64,000 bases of DNA from Sanderia malayensis (GCA_013076295.1 RQOL01000374.1:4268743-4332742), one strand, 5' to 3'. Shown: positions 25,185-36,722, counted from the first letter of the stretch. The notes: generated by a model from the sequence alone, not told the origin. Program-made: numbers and translations.

Positions 25185-26890
25185 TCACATGTAAGTGATT
25201 AATACCGGGCCGGATGTATGGCGGATTGCACTGGTAAATTGCGATATGAATATATCTAGATGGTGGATTTCACTTGGAGAATGACAATCAGCAGAAGAGG
25301 TTAATGTGTACGTTAAACTCTTATGGTCAGTGAGAACATAAAATTTTCGACCTCCCAGATAATGATGGAAGTGACGAAGCAAAAGATATACGGGGAGCAG
25401 TATATCTTTTGTGCTATTCCATGTGCAGTGCTATTCTTGATTTCGACAGGCTGTTGTCGTTTCGAAAAGAATGAAATTGGCCGCCAAGAACGGCTACTGC
25501 GTTGTTGTAGAACAGATCCTAGGGCAACATTAGATGCATAAACCATGAGTCAATAGGGAGCATCGGATTATGGGTGTACCAGTAACATATCATCAGAAAG
25601 TGCTGATTTAATGGCTGTAAATGCAGCAAGTGCAGCATCGTCCAGATGAGGGGCATCTCTGGTGTGTTTACCACCCAGAAAATCTGTGAGTGGTTCAACA
25701 ATGGTTGCACAGTTTGGATTAAAACAATAACAGTTTATTAAACCTAGGAATTCCTGTAGTTGAGATATTGCTGTAGGTGCTCAAATAAGCTGAAAGGGGG
25801 TGCTAATGGCAGTTTTGGGAATATCAACAGGTTCCACTGGGATTTGATGCTAGTTGCGGACAAGATTTATTTTTGAAAATATTGTTTGTCCATGTAGCAT
25901 TGTGGTAAAATCTTGAATGTTTGGAAAGGGGTAACGGCTTGGAGTTAAGACATTATTAAGTGTGTAGTAATCAACACATGGTCTCCAATCTCATGGGGTT
26001 GACTTAGGAACCATGTCAAGTGGAGAGGACCCACTGGTATTTTGAGGGCCGAATGATACCAAGTTGGAACATGTGATCAAATTCATGTTTGGTTATTGCC
26101 AGTCAATCAGGTGCAAGATGGCGTGGACGGCTGAAGACAGGAGCATCTTTTGTTTCTATATGGTGTAACATGTTTGACTGCTGATTCACAATAGTTTGGT
26201 CTTATTATTGAATTAAATTTCGTAAGAAGTTCCTTGTATTTATGGTTAACTTCTGGAATCCCTACCATTGACTGAGGTGAGATTTCTAATGAAAGAATGC
26301 CTTGAATTCTTAAATTAGTTGTTGTATCAAATAACAGACGATGAGGAACGGTAACATTTAGCGAAAAATGTGAAAGGAAATTCACTCCAATAATAGGTGT
26401 TGGCATATGCACAATAATAGAAGTCCAACGAAAGAATGGAAGCAACCCAAGGTTCAAGGTTAAGGATTGTTCACCATAAGTTGCTATAGACCAGTTATTG
26501 ACGGCTTCAAGTTGGAGGTTAGTGAGCTTGTTACATTTGTCTGAGGGGCGACATGGAATATCACTAACAGGTGCACCGGTATCCATTAAAAATCAAATTT
26601 TCAAGTAGCGGTCGGTTACGTAGTAGAGACAACTATTGTGTAATGTGCCAGACGGTCTTGTTCCGGCTAAACTCTGGCATGGCAGTTTCCCTCTTGTTGT
26701 GCACTGTGAGCTGACTGTGGAGGAGCAGTAGCGGCTACGTCAGCAACATATGAGCAAGGTGGGGGGCACCGATGAGCCTGTAGACCAAACCTTTCTTGAT
26801 ACCAGCATATTGCCTGCTGCATCAGGTCAGGACGACTGGGAGAACTGTGAAAGTGTTGAGAAATGGCCATTGTGAGTGTTGAGAAAAAAT
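25185..26890 (-). mobile_element. Ty3/gypsy retrotransposon fragment 1 (gag end, PR, RT, RNase H)
   Basis: Reading the minus strand from 26870 down: a gag C-terminal zinc motif (CWYQERFGLQAHRCPPPCSY near 26800); an aspartic protease start MDTGAPVSDIP (26586) with IIGVNFLSHF; RT N-terminal segments (AITKHEFDHM, LGIIRPSK); and RNase H with YASNVALGSVLQQ and LTDHKSLTY (25500-25330). The RT core with YxDD is missing, so there is an internal deletion as well as several stops and frameshifts. No LTRs were identified and no integrase follows. Confidence 0.85.
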
Positions 26891-27089
26891 TGGTCTTGGA
26901 AAATTTGATTCAGAATTGATTTGCGTGGCTAGAGCTATCTGTTTTGTCAATCACTTAATTTGGAATTGGAGAAGGGATTTAGATTTAGAGGCCCTAGTGG
27001 TAGGCCAAAGGGGTAGGCCAAAAGGAGTAGGCCATGTTTTGTTCATACCCGACAGGAGCACAATCTTGAAGTCCCATGAAGATTTGTTC

Positions 27090-27540
27090 ATGCCATGATG
27101 AACGACATTGATCCTGAGGGGCTGCAGCAAAGGGCATTCGCAAATAAGAAAAAACCCAGCATAAAATAAGAGTTCACCATGGTTGGACCAAACTGGGTCC
27201 ACTGTCTAGATGGAAATGCAAAGCTTGTGGGGTTCCAAAAAGGTACCCTTCCATTTGCAGTGTATGAATGTATAGACACTGCAAGCCGGACATTGCTGTT
27301 CTTGAAAATTGGTCCCAGAAATGCTGATCCAAGGGTGATAGGACTTTGGTACTTGGAGCATCTATATGAAACTGAGAGGATATCACCCAAAATTAGAATT
27401 GATACAGACTGAAACAGGCATTATGGCAACAATACATGTCTTTCTTCGTAGTGGCCATGGCGATGAAAGGGATGCCTTAGATACTGTTATGAGTGCTCCT
27501 ACAGGTTGTTTTTATTGGCCAAAAGTATAGAATCGAATGC
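27090..27540 (+). pseudogene. Integrase-like (DDE) core fragment
   Basis: The segment reads PEGLQQRAFANKKKPSIK, a stop, then GPNWVHCLDGN, KLVGFQKGTLPFAVYECIDT and YLEHLYETERISPKIRID. The order DGN...IDTAS...IRID matches a retroviral-type integrase core found in animal genomes as TE-derived genes. Two catalytic Asp candidates are visible (CLDGN and IRID). The frame then breaks (TDSVMSAPTG-like continuation) and the final Glu helix is not found. Confidence 0.6.
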
Positions 27541-27629
27541 GCTGATTCTGATACCGTTTATATTTTGCTGATCTGATGAGCAGTTTTCGAGTTACCAGAG
27601 ATTGTCTTCACACTTTCATGTCTCACTTT

Positions 27630-27702
27630 TAGGACTGGGTCGATTCCACTAAGACATCATAGTGGGTACCCCGTTTTTTTCCCGTACTGAAGCAACAAAT
27701 TT
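27630..27702 (-). repeat. Dispersed repeat shared with 55770-55850
   Basis: The segment GACTGGGTCGATTCC...GACATCATAGTGGGTACCCC...GTACTGAAGCAACAAATTTGA is about 75% identical, in inverted orientation, to about 55765-55845. In both, one frame ends in EKNGVPTMMS and a stop. It may be the 3' end of a coding repeat family that I cannot name. Confidence 0.6.
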
Positions 27703-27956
27703 GATATTGATTTCGTCGCACAAGATGACCTCGTTATATGATTTTTTAACTTCGATGATGAGAAACAGGCCGGCGCATAATGGAATTTGATGGTTTTTGA
27801 CGAGCTTGCAGCTGTGGAAAGGCAGACTGTGGCTAGTTGATGAAGGTGCTTGCACCGTGTGAGCAGCAAAGACAAAGTGTATTGTGCAATTGTGAGCAAT
27901 TGTAATAACGCATCATTTGCAAATCGAAGTTGTTCTTGTCAACATATATGTAAAAT

Positions 27957-28888
27957 GTTTTCGTCTGATAGCAGTTTTAAATCTGACAATGAATTGTATA
28001 GTCCTTACAGTCCTGAGGATTATGAAGATTGCCAAGACCCAATTGGGGGTGCTGATCGAGTTGATGAGACGGGTGATAGTGAGTCTGACGATGGAGGGCG
28101 TGATCAATTCGATCCTCTAGCTGACGACTCTTTCACTGCAAGGTATCGAAGTGAAGTACAAGAGAAAAACAAGATGAGGAGAGAGGACTTTTGAAGTGCT
28201 TCAATGCCATTGAGCCATAATCTTCTTGATTCGTACTAACTATTACCAGTAAAAGTTCATTAAAATTGATAAGTGTTATGATTTAGGCCATTTTGACCCA
28301 ACTAGTATTTATATAACCACTGTATCATTAACAGAATTTTTGAACAAATGTGTTTTTCATTAGGTGGAAGTGTGGAAAATATCCAACACGATTCCTTGTT
28401 AATGCATGAGAATGTTGTTGTTGCACCGAAATACATGGTTGCATGCTTTCATTTTCTAACTGTGACTGTTCATTTTATGACATTTTCTAAAAGTTATTGA
28501 GGCTGTGGGACAAATTCAGTGTGTTACAGAACATCCTGGATTTGCACCAATCTGTCTCAATAAGTTTGCAGTTAAACTGTCAGCTGCAAAATATAAAAAT
28601 AGCGGAGGAAGAAGATACACCCGCACTGGATTTGAAAATCAGTAAGTAGCAACAGATTTTTTTGTCTAGTTGGTTAAATTCAATTATTTGTTTGGTTATG
28701 GTCATACCGATATACAACATTCAAAACTATTCTATGCTTCTGCGCAGCATTGCATACTGACATTTCATCAGCTTTATGGTTATCTAGGAAGAAGTAACAG
28801 AATACTTCTACCTGCCTGTGCATATAATGCAATTAGACAGACTTTTCCAGTTGTATCTGGCCAGGCAAGGGGAAGAAGAAGGCAGTGA
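27957..28888 (+). pseudogene. P2RX7 C-terminal-domain-like zinc protein, degraded
   Basis: An acidic N-terminal exon (MFSSDSSFKSDNELYSPYSP..., 27957 on) is followed by a segment after acceptor TTCATTAG (28363) reading WKCGKYPTRFLVNA, a TGA, then ECCCCTEI. Next come IQCVTEHPGFAPICLNKF and YTRTGFEN, and after a further intron YGYLGRSNRILLPACA and IRQTFPVVSGQ. The WCxCGxC...ECxCC...EHPGF...CLN...YR.F..W..G.LGr...R..iPsC...IR..FP order is that of the P2X7-type C-terminal cysteine-rich domain, which is common in stand-alone invertebrate proteins. At least two stops and a frameshift make this a pseudogene. Confidence 0.65.
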
Positions 28889-29872
28889 GCAGAAGACCGT
28901 CACTTCTTGTGGTTGTTGTTTTGCCAGACTGCTTTTGGACATGGACTAAACTGAACGAAATGAACAATAGACAGCCTCGCGAGCACGCATAATTGTTGTT
29001 GTTATAATTGTATTATTTTGCTGCATTACCTTTTGTTCTAATCAGTGTCCCGCTATGTATTGTATTGGTGTCTTCCCAAGCTGGGACAGTTTACACAACA
29101 GTTTACACTAGGAAAAAGAAAAATATTTCCATTCACATCTCGTAATAAATTTTGGAAATATGTATAAAAGATGTACACAATTTATGTACATCTTTTGAGA
29201 TAATAAGTGAACACACGACCTTTTCAATTGCTGAGAAATATCCAAATAACCTCCACGGTTTACACTTCCAAGAGTTTAAAAGACAAGTCATAAGACTTTC
29301 TATTCAAAGATTTTGTAAACTGTCCAATCTTTCCTTCATATCTCTGTGAAAGTGTTAAAAAGAAACAAATAAAAATGTGTAGATTATGTACATTAGTGAT
29401 GTACATCTTTTAAAAACATCTTCATTCCTCTCTGTGAAGGAGAACACCCTGTTTTTAATTATTTTATACTGTAAATTGTAGTGTAAATCGTAGGGATGCA
29501 TACTATTTGCCGTGAGCCTGACTTCCTGGTATGACCCCTTGCACCACGTGTATTTGATTCCTGGATGTCTCATTTGCAGAATACAAGTGCATTGTATTCA
29601 AAATATTAGTGGAAGCTGGAGAGTGAAAACAAACAATATTTTTTGACACGTCAGTTCATTTCATTTCGTACTCACGGGTTGACAACAATTTTTACCGTTT
29701 CAAATAATGTGAGATATCACGTATTGACAATAGTCAATTTGTACTTACAATAATACGAGAACTTCTACGTTTATTTCAATAACTTTATCCCCTGCTGCTG
29801 CAATCTACAAACAAGAATATTCCGTGGATAAATTTTTTACCCAATTCTGCAACTGTATATACAAAAATTTCA
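28889..29872. repeat. No gene; short palindromes
   Basis: AAAAGATGTACA and TGTACATCTTTT (about 29165-29195) form a perfect 12-bp inverted repeat, and a related GATGTACATCTTTT lies near 29398. No coding sequence was recognised. The left terminus of the Tc1-like element should lie here, but no match to its right flank was found. Confidence 0.45.
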
Positions 29873-30520
29873 TTAATACTTAGTTCTACAACCTTTATTC
29901 TTAGAAATTATAGTTAAACGATTGTACATGCTTTGAATTGTCTTGTCTATTATATCTGTATCATAATTAGTAATAGTATCTATAACTAGTAATAGTCTAA
30001 TATTACTATTCTGCGTCGTCACGTGACAAGGGCTCGAAACTACGCTGAAACAATAGATTCGACCCGAAACAATAGGTCGAACGCCCCAAAACAATGGGCC
30101 GAAACGGCGAACGAGGTATCCATAAAGGCTTTTTTTTGAGGCCCTCAATCTGTCCTATTTTTAAGTGAGTTGTTCTTTGCCGGCTGAACCAAAAAGTCAT
30201 CTATATGAGAGCTCACAGTTTCGACTAAAAGGTTAGGAAATTCTTTATTTTTGTTCGCCTAATTGGCTATCACGAAAAAACGACGGTTTACGCTGGCGAA
30301 ACTTCCAAATTAGCGTCCCCGATTCCAAATTCGAAAAAGTATTCGCTCTTCACGTGACGCGTTTCGCCTTTTCCTGCAATTTGATTGGCTTATTCGCAAC
30401 TTCACGTCAACAGTGACACGTTTTTCGTTATCATGCAAATTTGCCCTCGGCAGGCAGCGGGTACTTTTGGAGAAGACGCGTGTTTTTGTTTTGTACACAA
30501 GAAGATGAGGTGGACGCCTT

Positions 30521-31399
30521 TCAAAGTGTTTTACCAGCTGAATTTTCTTTGTAATGAGCTCTTAATTGTTTGAAAGACCCCTGGAGAAATGCAGGAAACA
30601 ATAGAGAACACAGGTGATAGCTTTGTTTTGTTGTTTGAATGAAATAGTTGTAGGTTTTGTATTGTAGTAGGCGACCGCCATTGTTGCTTCGGCATGTTAA
30701 CAACGTTTAGGCCATGGTCAAAGTTTTGAATTTTTCCGGCCCTATTTGCACGATTTTCCCCATTTTAATTTTTGACAAGTGTTGTCTGATAACACAACTA
30801 AAATAATGTGTTGTTTTTTTGTTGTTTTTTTACGATTTCCAACAAAGTTGCTTTTCACTCGGGAAGGAGCAATTTTTCACGCAGCACGCGTTGTTTTTGC
30901 ATTTGCAAAAATTCAATTTTAGCCTGCCACAATTGATTATTTTTTACCCAAACAATTTCGATAATTGTTCCCCAACATATTACCTTCATGTTGGTGTTTT
31001 TTCAGTTCAACTGGGTCACTATTTGCCACGGTAAATACTATTTTTACTTGCCAAAGTGTGTTCAGAGGTTTTGCTTTTTGCACGGTTCCGAAATTTCATT
31101 CAAACCACTTCCATTAAATGGTCTCTAAGAATTCAGTATTATTTAGTTAAGAGATGAGACTATTTGCAACGTGTTCGCTGTTTCCTTGGCTACAGTTTGA
31201 TATATTTTTTATTACAGATTGAGTTTAAATTTTCCAGGATTGATTAAATTTTTGAAAGCACCTTTTTTTTCAAACTTCACACTGAAGCTATCAACTTTCA
31301 GAAGCAGCTTTCAGGGGGGCAGCGTGGGCGCGGGGCGGTCGCTTAGCAGGGGGGAAGATTCGACCTCCCACCTTTACTTTCTTTAGAAATGTTGCGTCG
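30521..31399. other. Unique, gene-free interior of the Helitron-like element
   Basis: T-rich sequence with no recognisable coding region. It ends with a short G-rich run (GGGGGGCAGCGTGGGCGCGG near 31314-31333) shortly before the minisatellite. Confidence 0.4.
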
Positions 31400-31880
31400 T
31401 AATATGTATTGTAGGGTATGTATTGTAGGGTATGTATTGTAGGGTATGTATTGTAGGGTATGTAGTGTGGGTTATGTATTGTAGGGTATGTATTGTAGGG
31501 TATGTATTGTAGGGTATTTATTGTATTGTATGTATTGTAGGGTATGTATTGTAAGGTATGTATTGTATTGTATGTATTGTAGGGTATGTATTGTAGGATA
31601 TGTATTGTAGGGTATGTATTGTAGGGTAGGTATTGTAGGGTATGTATTGTAGGGTATGTATTGTAGGGTATGTATTGTAGGGTATGTATTGTAGGGTATG
31701 TATTGTATTGTATGTATTGTAGGGTATGTATTGTAGGGTATGTATTGTATTATATGTATTGTAGAATATGTATTGTAGGGTATGTATTGTAGGGTATGTA
31801 TTGTAAGGTATGTATTTTAGGGTATGTATTGTAGGGTATGTATTGTAGGGTGTGTAGTGTAGGTTATGTATTGTAGGGTA
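31400..31880. repeat. 14-bp minisatellite, second array (about 34 copies)
   Basis: The unit GGGTATGTATTGTA is the same as at 9705-10260. It shares the variants AAGGTATG and TGTAGTGT, and the same GTATGTATG run and GGGCATGAGCGG flank follow on the right. The array is thus part of the element rather than an independent satellite. Confidence 0.93.
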
Positions 31881-32415
31881 TATATGGATGTATGTATGTA
31901 TGTATGGGCATGAGCGGCAGCGAATGCAGCACGCGAAGGGCGCCAACCAGATTAAGCTCTGTTTACTTGACGGGCTCCAGGGAGGGAGCGAAGTGACCGA
32001 ACCCGGCCCATGTATGTATGTATGTATGTAGGGTATGTATGTATGTAGGGTATGTATGTAGGGTATGTATGTATGTATGTAGGTATGTATGTATGTATGT
32101 ATGTATGGGCATGAGTTGCAGCGAATGCAGCGCGCGGAGCACGCCAACCAGATTAAGCTTTGTTTACTTGACGGGCTCCGGGGAGGGAGCGAAGCGACCG
32201 TACCCGGCCCATGTATGTATGTATGTATGTAGGGTATGTATGTAGGGTATGTATGTAGGTATGTAGGTATGTATGTATGTATGTATGTATGTATGTATGT
32301 ATGTATGTATGGGCATGAGCGGGAGCGAATGCAGCGCGCGAAGCGCGCCAACCAGATTAAGCTTTTTTCACTTGACGGGCTGGGGCGAACGAGCGAAGCG
32401 AGTGATGACCCCTAG
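31881..32415. repeat. Three tandem terminal-type units of about 200 bp
   Basis: Each unit is a GTAT microsatellite followed by GGGCATGAG, GCGAATGCAGC, a CGCGCGAAGCGCGCC-type hairpin, AGATTAAGCT and CTTGACGGGCT. The first two end GGCCCATGTATG; the last ends CCCCTAG. Repeated termini suggest slippage or read-through during rolling-circle copying. Confidence 0.8.
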
Positions 32416-33391
32416 TATCTATAATTCTGAGTTTGAAATCATTAAAAGTCTCTCTTGTTATCCTTCTTTCCAATGCATCCTTCTTCAATTGTCTTTTAAC
32501 GTTGTGAAAAAAGTTCTCTATCGGGTTGATGTCCGGGGACTTTGGTGGAATTTTGACGACTTCTGCTCCAATGTTCTTCATTGCATCTCTTGCCATGGCA
32601 CTGTTCTGGCTTGGGTCATTGTCCTGCAAAAATAAAAGCTTCTCTTTTCCTGTTAATCTCGCTCTATCTAAAAGTACTTGGTGCAATGTCAATTCAATAA
32701 AATTAGAAAAATACCTGCCATTCATGGTGGAATACCCCTCCACCAATACAGCCCCAGCACCATGGCAAATACCTACCACATAGTGACATACCCTTCCACC
32801 TGGCAGATCCTTGCTCCCCTTCGCAGTAATTTCCAGGCCTTCACCCGGCTTCCTCCATACTCTGCCTGCTGGGGACAAAGCATCCTCGTATGGATTCGAC
32901 TTATGGACGAAGGATACTGCATCCAGGTACAGCAACGCATCCTCTGTCCAAAAAGCAGGGCTCGTGTCTTTCAACGCCTTCAGGGCATATGCCACCCTCT
33001 TCTTTTTGTCTTTCAGAGTCAGCAGGCCCTTCCTTCGAGGGCGAATATACTGATAGCCGGAGTTAGTAAAGACTCGGCACAAGGTCCTTTTACTTACCTC
33101 CGTGATTTCGCACTCCTTCGCCACATCCATCACATGAACATTAGGATTGCTTTCCCTCATAGTTTTAAACTTGCGAAGGAAGCGATCTTTGTCCCTGCGG
33201 CTTAGAATTTCCGGCCTGCCACTCCTTTTCTTAGGGACTTTCTCTTCCAATCCCTCCTTGCAGATCCTCTCCACGCTAGACTTTGAGATCTTACAACGTC
33301 TAGCGATCTCTCGATAGGAGAGCTTCGACTCCTGCTGAAGTAAATACACGTACGCCTTCTTTCTCTCGCTGATAACCACTTGTTTCGACAT

Positions 33392-34310
33392 TATAAAGCC
33401 TCTTCAAGCAATGAAAACCACAGAAAATAAATCAAAAATTCTCAGTATCTTCTGCGATCGGAATATTTTCGAAGAAATTCGTCGAACGTCTCTCGGGGCA
33501 ACAATTTGTAACCGTCATTCTCTAATTACGTAAATGCATCAAAACGAGGCTAAAACAAGAGTTTTAACTTTAACAATACACTACACACTAACGAAACATG
33601 TCGTTTTTTTTAACTCTACCGTACAACCATAACCTTTCAATTAATTAATTTAAATTCCACCAGCTATAAACATAACAAACCATTTCAATCACCATAAAGG
33701 CAAAAACCCCATGAAAATAGGGCCATTCTGTACCTATGACGTCACTGGTACACTTTTAATACTGCTAGTTTTGCTTCTATTTTATTCATTCATTTGTTGT
33801 CTTTTAGCATGTGCTTTCGTCTGATCACATGCCATGCCTAGTGGCATCGGCACTGTTTTCGTTTTTGTTAATCTTGTATTTGTAATTAACTTAACATTCA
33901 TTTGCTTTTCTCGCCGGACGTATCTCTTTCCTTGTTGACGTATTTAATTTAATTGTTCTTCGTAATGTTATCACATGATCTTAGTAGTTTAAATGTATGT
34001 GTTTTAGTTTAATTAGTGAGGTTTTAGACTCGCCCGGTTAAGTAAGCGTCGAGAAGCACGAGAGCATACTGTCAAGGAACGAGATGCTTGTGAAAGATCT
34101 CGTTGCCTCAGATTTTGGTTTTGGATTTATTGTTGTGTATGCTGAAAAGAAGCTTGGATACGTGACAGATATGAAAGAATAATTATAGAATTGTGTCGTC
34201 GTCATTATTTTGTGTCGTGTATTTACTTGTCCGTCTCATCAAAGAAACAGTTGATAGAAGAAGAGAAAAGAGCCTTAGACTGACCACGTTTACACACTGG
34301 AGGAAAAAAA
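33392..34310. other. Non-coding; possible solo LTR near 33967-34250
   Basis: Upstream flank of the Tc1 transposase. TGTTATCACATGATC (33967) to a GTGTCGTCGTC...TTGTGTCG stretch resembles an LTR-like unit, but the ends are uncertain and no partner LTR was found. A TACCTATGACGTCACTGGTAC palindrome-like segment lies near 33730. Confidence 0.25.
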
Positions 34311-34402
34311 TATTTGCAGCATCGTGATCAGCACCCCGGAAAACCCCCTAAAACCCCTAAAAAGCACCTTAATATCTATTGTACTTCGATTTTCATACCA
34401 GA

Positions 34403-34681
34403 CAATAGGGGACAAAAGTCCTTGGGACACCTGAAAATTTCATCCCATAATGCTGTGCTTCTGCACACTTTGTTCTCTGTGAGCAGAATGCGACCCCCCA
34501 CTCCCCCCAAAACAATGTTGTCTTGTGCGCCAGTCCTTTCTTGTCGTCGGGCCAAAAGAATTTCGGCGATATTGAAAAACACCGCCTCTACAAACAACAT
34601 TGTTATGGGGGGGAGGGGGATGTAGTATGCGTGTAAAACTTGCTAAAATCCTGGGTGTCCCACGACTTTTGTCCCCTATTG
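34403..34681. mobile_element. 279-bp MITE with CAATAGGGGACAAAAGTC ends
   Basis: The left end CAATAGGGGACAAAAGTCCT (34403) and the reverse complement of the right end CAATAGGGGACAAAAGTCGT (34681) agree, and TGGGACACC also pairs. GA lies just outside on both sides. The right end abuts a gypsy RT frame (MKKNAPI), so the MITE probably inserted into, or truncated, that element. Confidence 0.75.
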
Positions 34682-34699
34682 GAGCATTTTTCTTCATTA

Positions 34700-35600
34700 G
34701 TTCTCTCAATGGAGCAGTGCTAATTGCACAATCTAGAATGTATTTGGAGTTGTAATTTGTCATCCCCAGAAAATTTTGTCCTTCATGCACATTGGTGGGT
34801 ACCTGTGCATGTTGAAGGTCCAGAATGTGCTTAGGGTCTGGTCGTCTATCAGTAGCTCAGAAGATCTGCCCAAAGAATGACAATGATGTAGATTAAAACT
34901 TGCATTTGGATGCATTCAGCGTGAGACCTTTTTCTGATAGTCTTTGAAGACATTGACTCGGTGTTTGGTCGTGCTGTTGACTGTTTCCACCAAACGCAAT
35001 AATTTCATCCGCTATATTGCGAACATCTGGAATTCCTGTGAGGGCAGTTTCTTGGGCATTTTGGAATATTTCTGTAGCAGTGTTAGTGCCATAATTAAAT
35101 CTTTTATAGCGAAACAGTCTTACGTGTGTGCTGAAGGTTGTTATGTATCGACTGTCCTTGTGCAGCTCCAGCTGTTTTTTTTTAACTTGAGATAGATCGA
35201 GTTCGAGAATTTTTTGATCCAGTTAGATTAAAATTAACATCATCCACTGTGGGAATGAAATGTTTTATTCTCTCAATGTCCTGCTTTGGTTTGATCATAT
35301 CGACACAAATGCGGACGTTATCATCTCTTTTTGGCACAGCAACAATCGGCCTGATCCATGGTACTGATTTCATCTCTTCTGGCATCTAACAGCATGGCTT
35401 TCAGATCGTATTTTGGATTGCAAAGTACTTGCTTCCAAATGCGAGAAAAGGATCCCCCAATAATAATTTGTTGTTCTAAATCAAAAGTAAGATTGTCTCC
35501 AAACTGATATTGGTTTCCTACCGTTTGTTTTTTATGCTCATCGCCAATGTAATATTCCTTTGCTTTTTGTGAGCATATGTATAAAGTGAACAAGGTGAAG
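34700..35600 (-). mobile_element. Ty3/gypsy fragment 2 (reverse transcriptase)
   Basis: Minus-strand reading from 35400: WIRPIVAVPKRDDNVRICVD, IERIKHFIPTVDD, then after a frame change LELHKDSRYITTFSTH and RNIADEIIAFGG, and finally FLGMTNYNSKYILDCA with APLRELMKK. This is the RT palm through the RT-RNase H connection. The catalytic YxDD is replaced by NIADEI. It is heavily frameshifted. Confidence 0.82.
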
Positions 35601-35939
35601 ACTGAGAGAGTAAATGATAACTTAGTGAACGAAATAAATTGTCACTCGATAAATCAACACATGTAACTGATGTGCCTTAGGGGCCTGGAGCCTACTCCAT
35701 TACAAGAGTGTCAACCTAATTACTTGGATTTAAAAATTCAGCAAAATCTTTTATGGCTGCTCTGTGGCTTTGACTGGCAAAATTTTGCTTCAATTTTCTT
35801 TTCAGTGCCAGTGCTTTTCATTTTGCGCCATATTCTCACACCTGTTACAGTCCATGTATCATTTGCAGATGCATGGACTGTGATATCTGTGATAAGCAAA
35901 ATGTGATATCTTTGTGTACGCTGTACTCCAAATGTGTGT

Positions 35940-36191
35940 ATTGTCGTACCAATTATTTGAAAACTTGCTTTGTTTCCCAGTTTTTATTTCATTATTTATT
36001 GGGTAGGCAGCTAGTCTCAGTTTATGAGGCCCACAATTTGTGAGGTACATCTTCTGACTTTCAGACAGCGTGATTTCTTTTCTTCCTGGGTCATGCTCAG
36101 ACACATAATCAACTTCTTCGCCTAATATTTCTCCTCTCTTCTTTTGAAGAGTTTGAAGACACGTTTTGGCATCTTTTTTAGCTGTTGGCAT
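35940..36191 (-). pseudogene. Possible N-terminal exon of a hAT-like (TTF-finger) transposase
   Basis: An open frame from ATG 36191 reads MPTAKKDAKTCLQTLQKKRG..., then LAAYPINNEIKTGKQSKFSN and WYDNTHIWSTAYTK. The YP...RKFS..WY....WL pattern resembles the zinc-finger leader of some hAT transposases. The finger cysteines are not clearly present and no catalytic domain follows. It could instead be another TE gene. Confidence 0.35.
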
Positions 36192-36235
36192 TTCTGCGAA
36201 ACTTTAGTTGACAGTTCTTCCAGAGAGAGCAAAAA

Positions 36236-36722
36236 TGTATGTATGTATGTATAATATCTTTCATGTACATAACAGGTCTAAGTAAAACACTTGTTTTCAG
36301 CCTGGTGTACAAAAAAAGTGCTAGAAGGCTAAATTAGCATTAAGAAATAAAAAATAAATAAATAAAATTTTAATAACATTGAAATAAATTAAAATAAATT
36401 AAAATATTAAAATATGTACTAAATGTAAACAAAAATTTCACGGCAGATAAAGAAAATATTTACAACTACAAAATCCCTCCATAGTTTTAACTGTCCATTT
36501 AAATCTTGTCCACTGAAAAGTTTTTACACGATTTTTTAAAAATACCTAAAGATGGGGAGTTCTACAGTGAGTTCCACATTTTGGCACCGTAATAAGTAAA
36601 AGTCCTATTAAAATTATTACTGGCTCCCCTTTTAATGTACATGTCATCATTGGATGCTGATCTGGTCCTGTGTGTCAGTACCTTGTGCTCACAAACATCT
36701 CTTGTAGATACTGAGGGTATAC
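36236..36722 (-). mobile_element. LINE 3' end (CR1/L2/jockey-like)
   Basis: The minus strand reads RTRSASNDDMYIKRGASNNF, then TYYGAKMWNSL. This is the usual C-terminal tail of non-LTR RTs in the jockey/CR1/L2 group (...R.......GA..WN.LP). It is followed by an AT-rich 3' UTR and a terminal TACA microsatellite (36252-36236). It is fused directly to Helitron copy 2 at about 36722. Confidence 0.6.

Larger units (their letters stand above)
29996..32415 (+). mobile_element. Helitron-like element with minisatellite, inserted in the Tc1 transposase
   Basis: It starts TCTAATATTACTATTCTGCG (R repeat, copy R3, 29996-30520). About 850 bp of unique AT-rich DNA follow, then the 14-bp minisatellite (31400-31880) and three GC-rich terminal-type units (31907 on). 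It ends GTGATGACCCCTAG at 32415 with T as the next base. TATCTATAA occurs just outside on the right (32416-32424) and also at 29977-29985. The exact left border is therefore either 29996 (Helitron start, no duplication) or 29986 (9-bp duplication). Confidence 0.75.
29875..33391 (-). pseudogene. Tc1/mariner transposase split by a 2.4-kb insertion
   Basis: The N-terminal part (33391 down to 32416) is intact: two helix-turn-helix regions (LSYREIARRCKISKSSVERI near the N-terminus), the first catalytic Asp in LYLDAVSFVHKSNP, the second in FLQDNDPSQNSAMA, and Glu in SPDINPIENFFHN. Counting from the QDN Asp to the NPIE Glu gives 34 intervening residues (DD34E). The frame then runs into foreign sequence at 32415. 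The missing end lies at 29990-29875: IDTITNYDTDIIDKTIQSM, then KNKGCRTKY and stop. Joining ...KLRIIDT to ITNYDTD... across the insert is in frame. Codons are otherwise intact, so the insertion appears to be the main disabling event. TIRs were not identified. Confidence 0.9.

Noticed and set aside
27600..27660. Possible tRNA B-box (GGTCGATTCC)
   Set aside because: No matching A-box, acceptor stem or anticodon arm at tRNA spacing.
31400..31880. CRISPR-like regular repeat
   Set aside because: The units are directly adjacent with no spacers and a 14-bp period. The context is a eukaryotic TE.
32018..32635. Plus-strand open frames opposite the Tc1 transposase and through the GTAT repeats
   Set aside because: Antisense and repeat artefacts. 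The minus strand carries the conserved transposase motifs.
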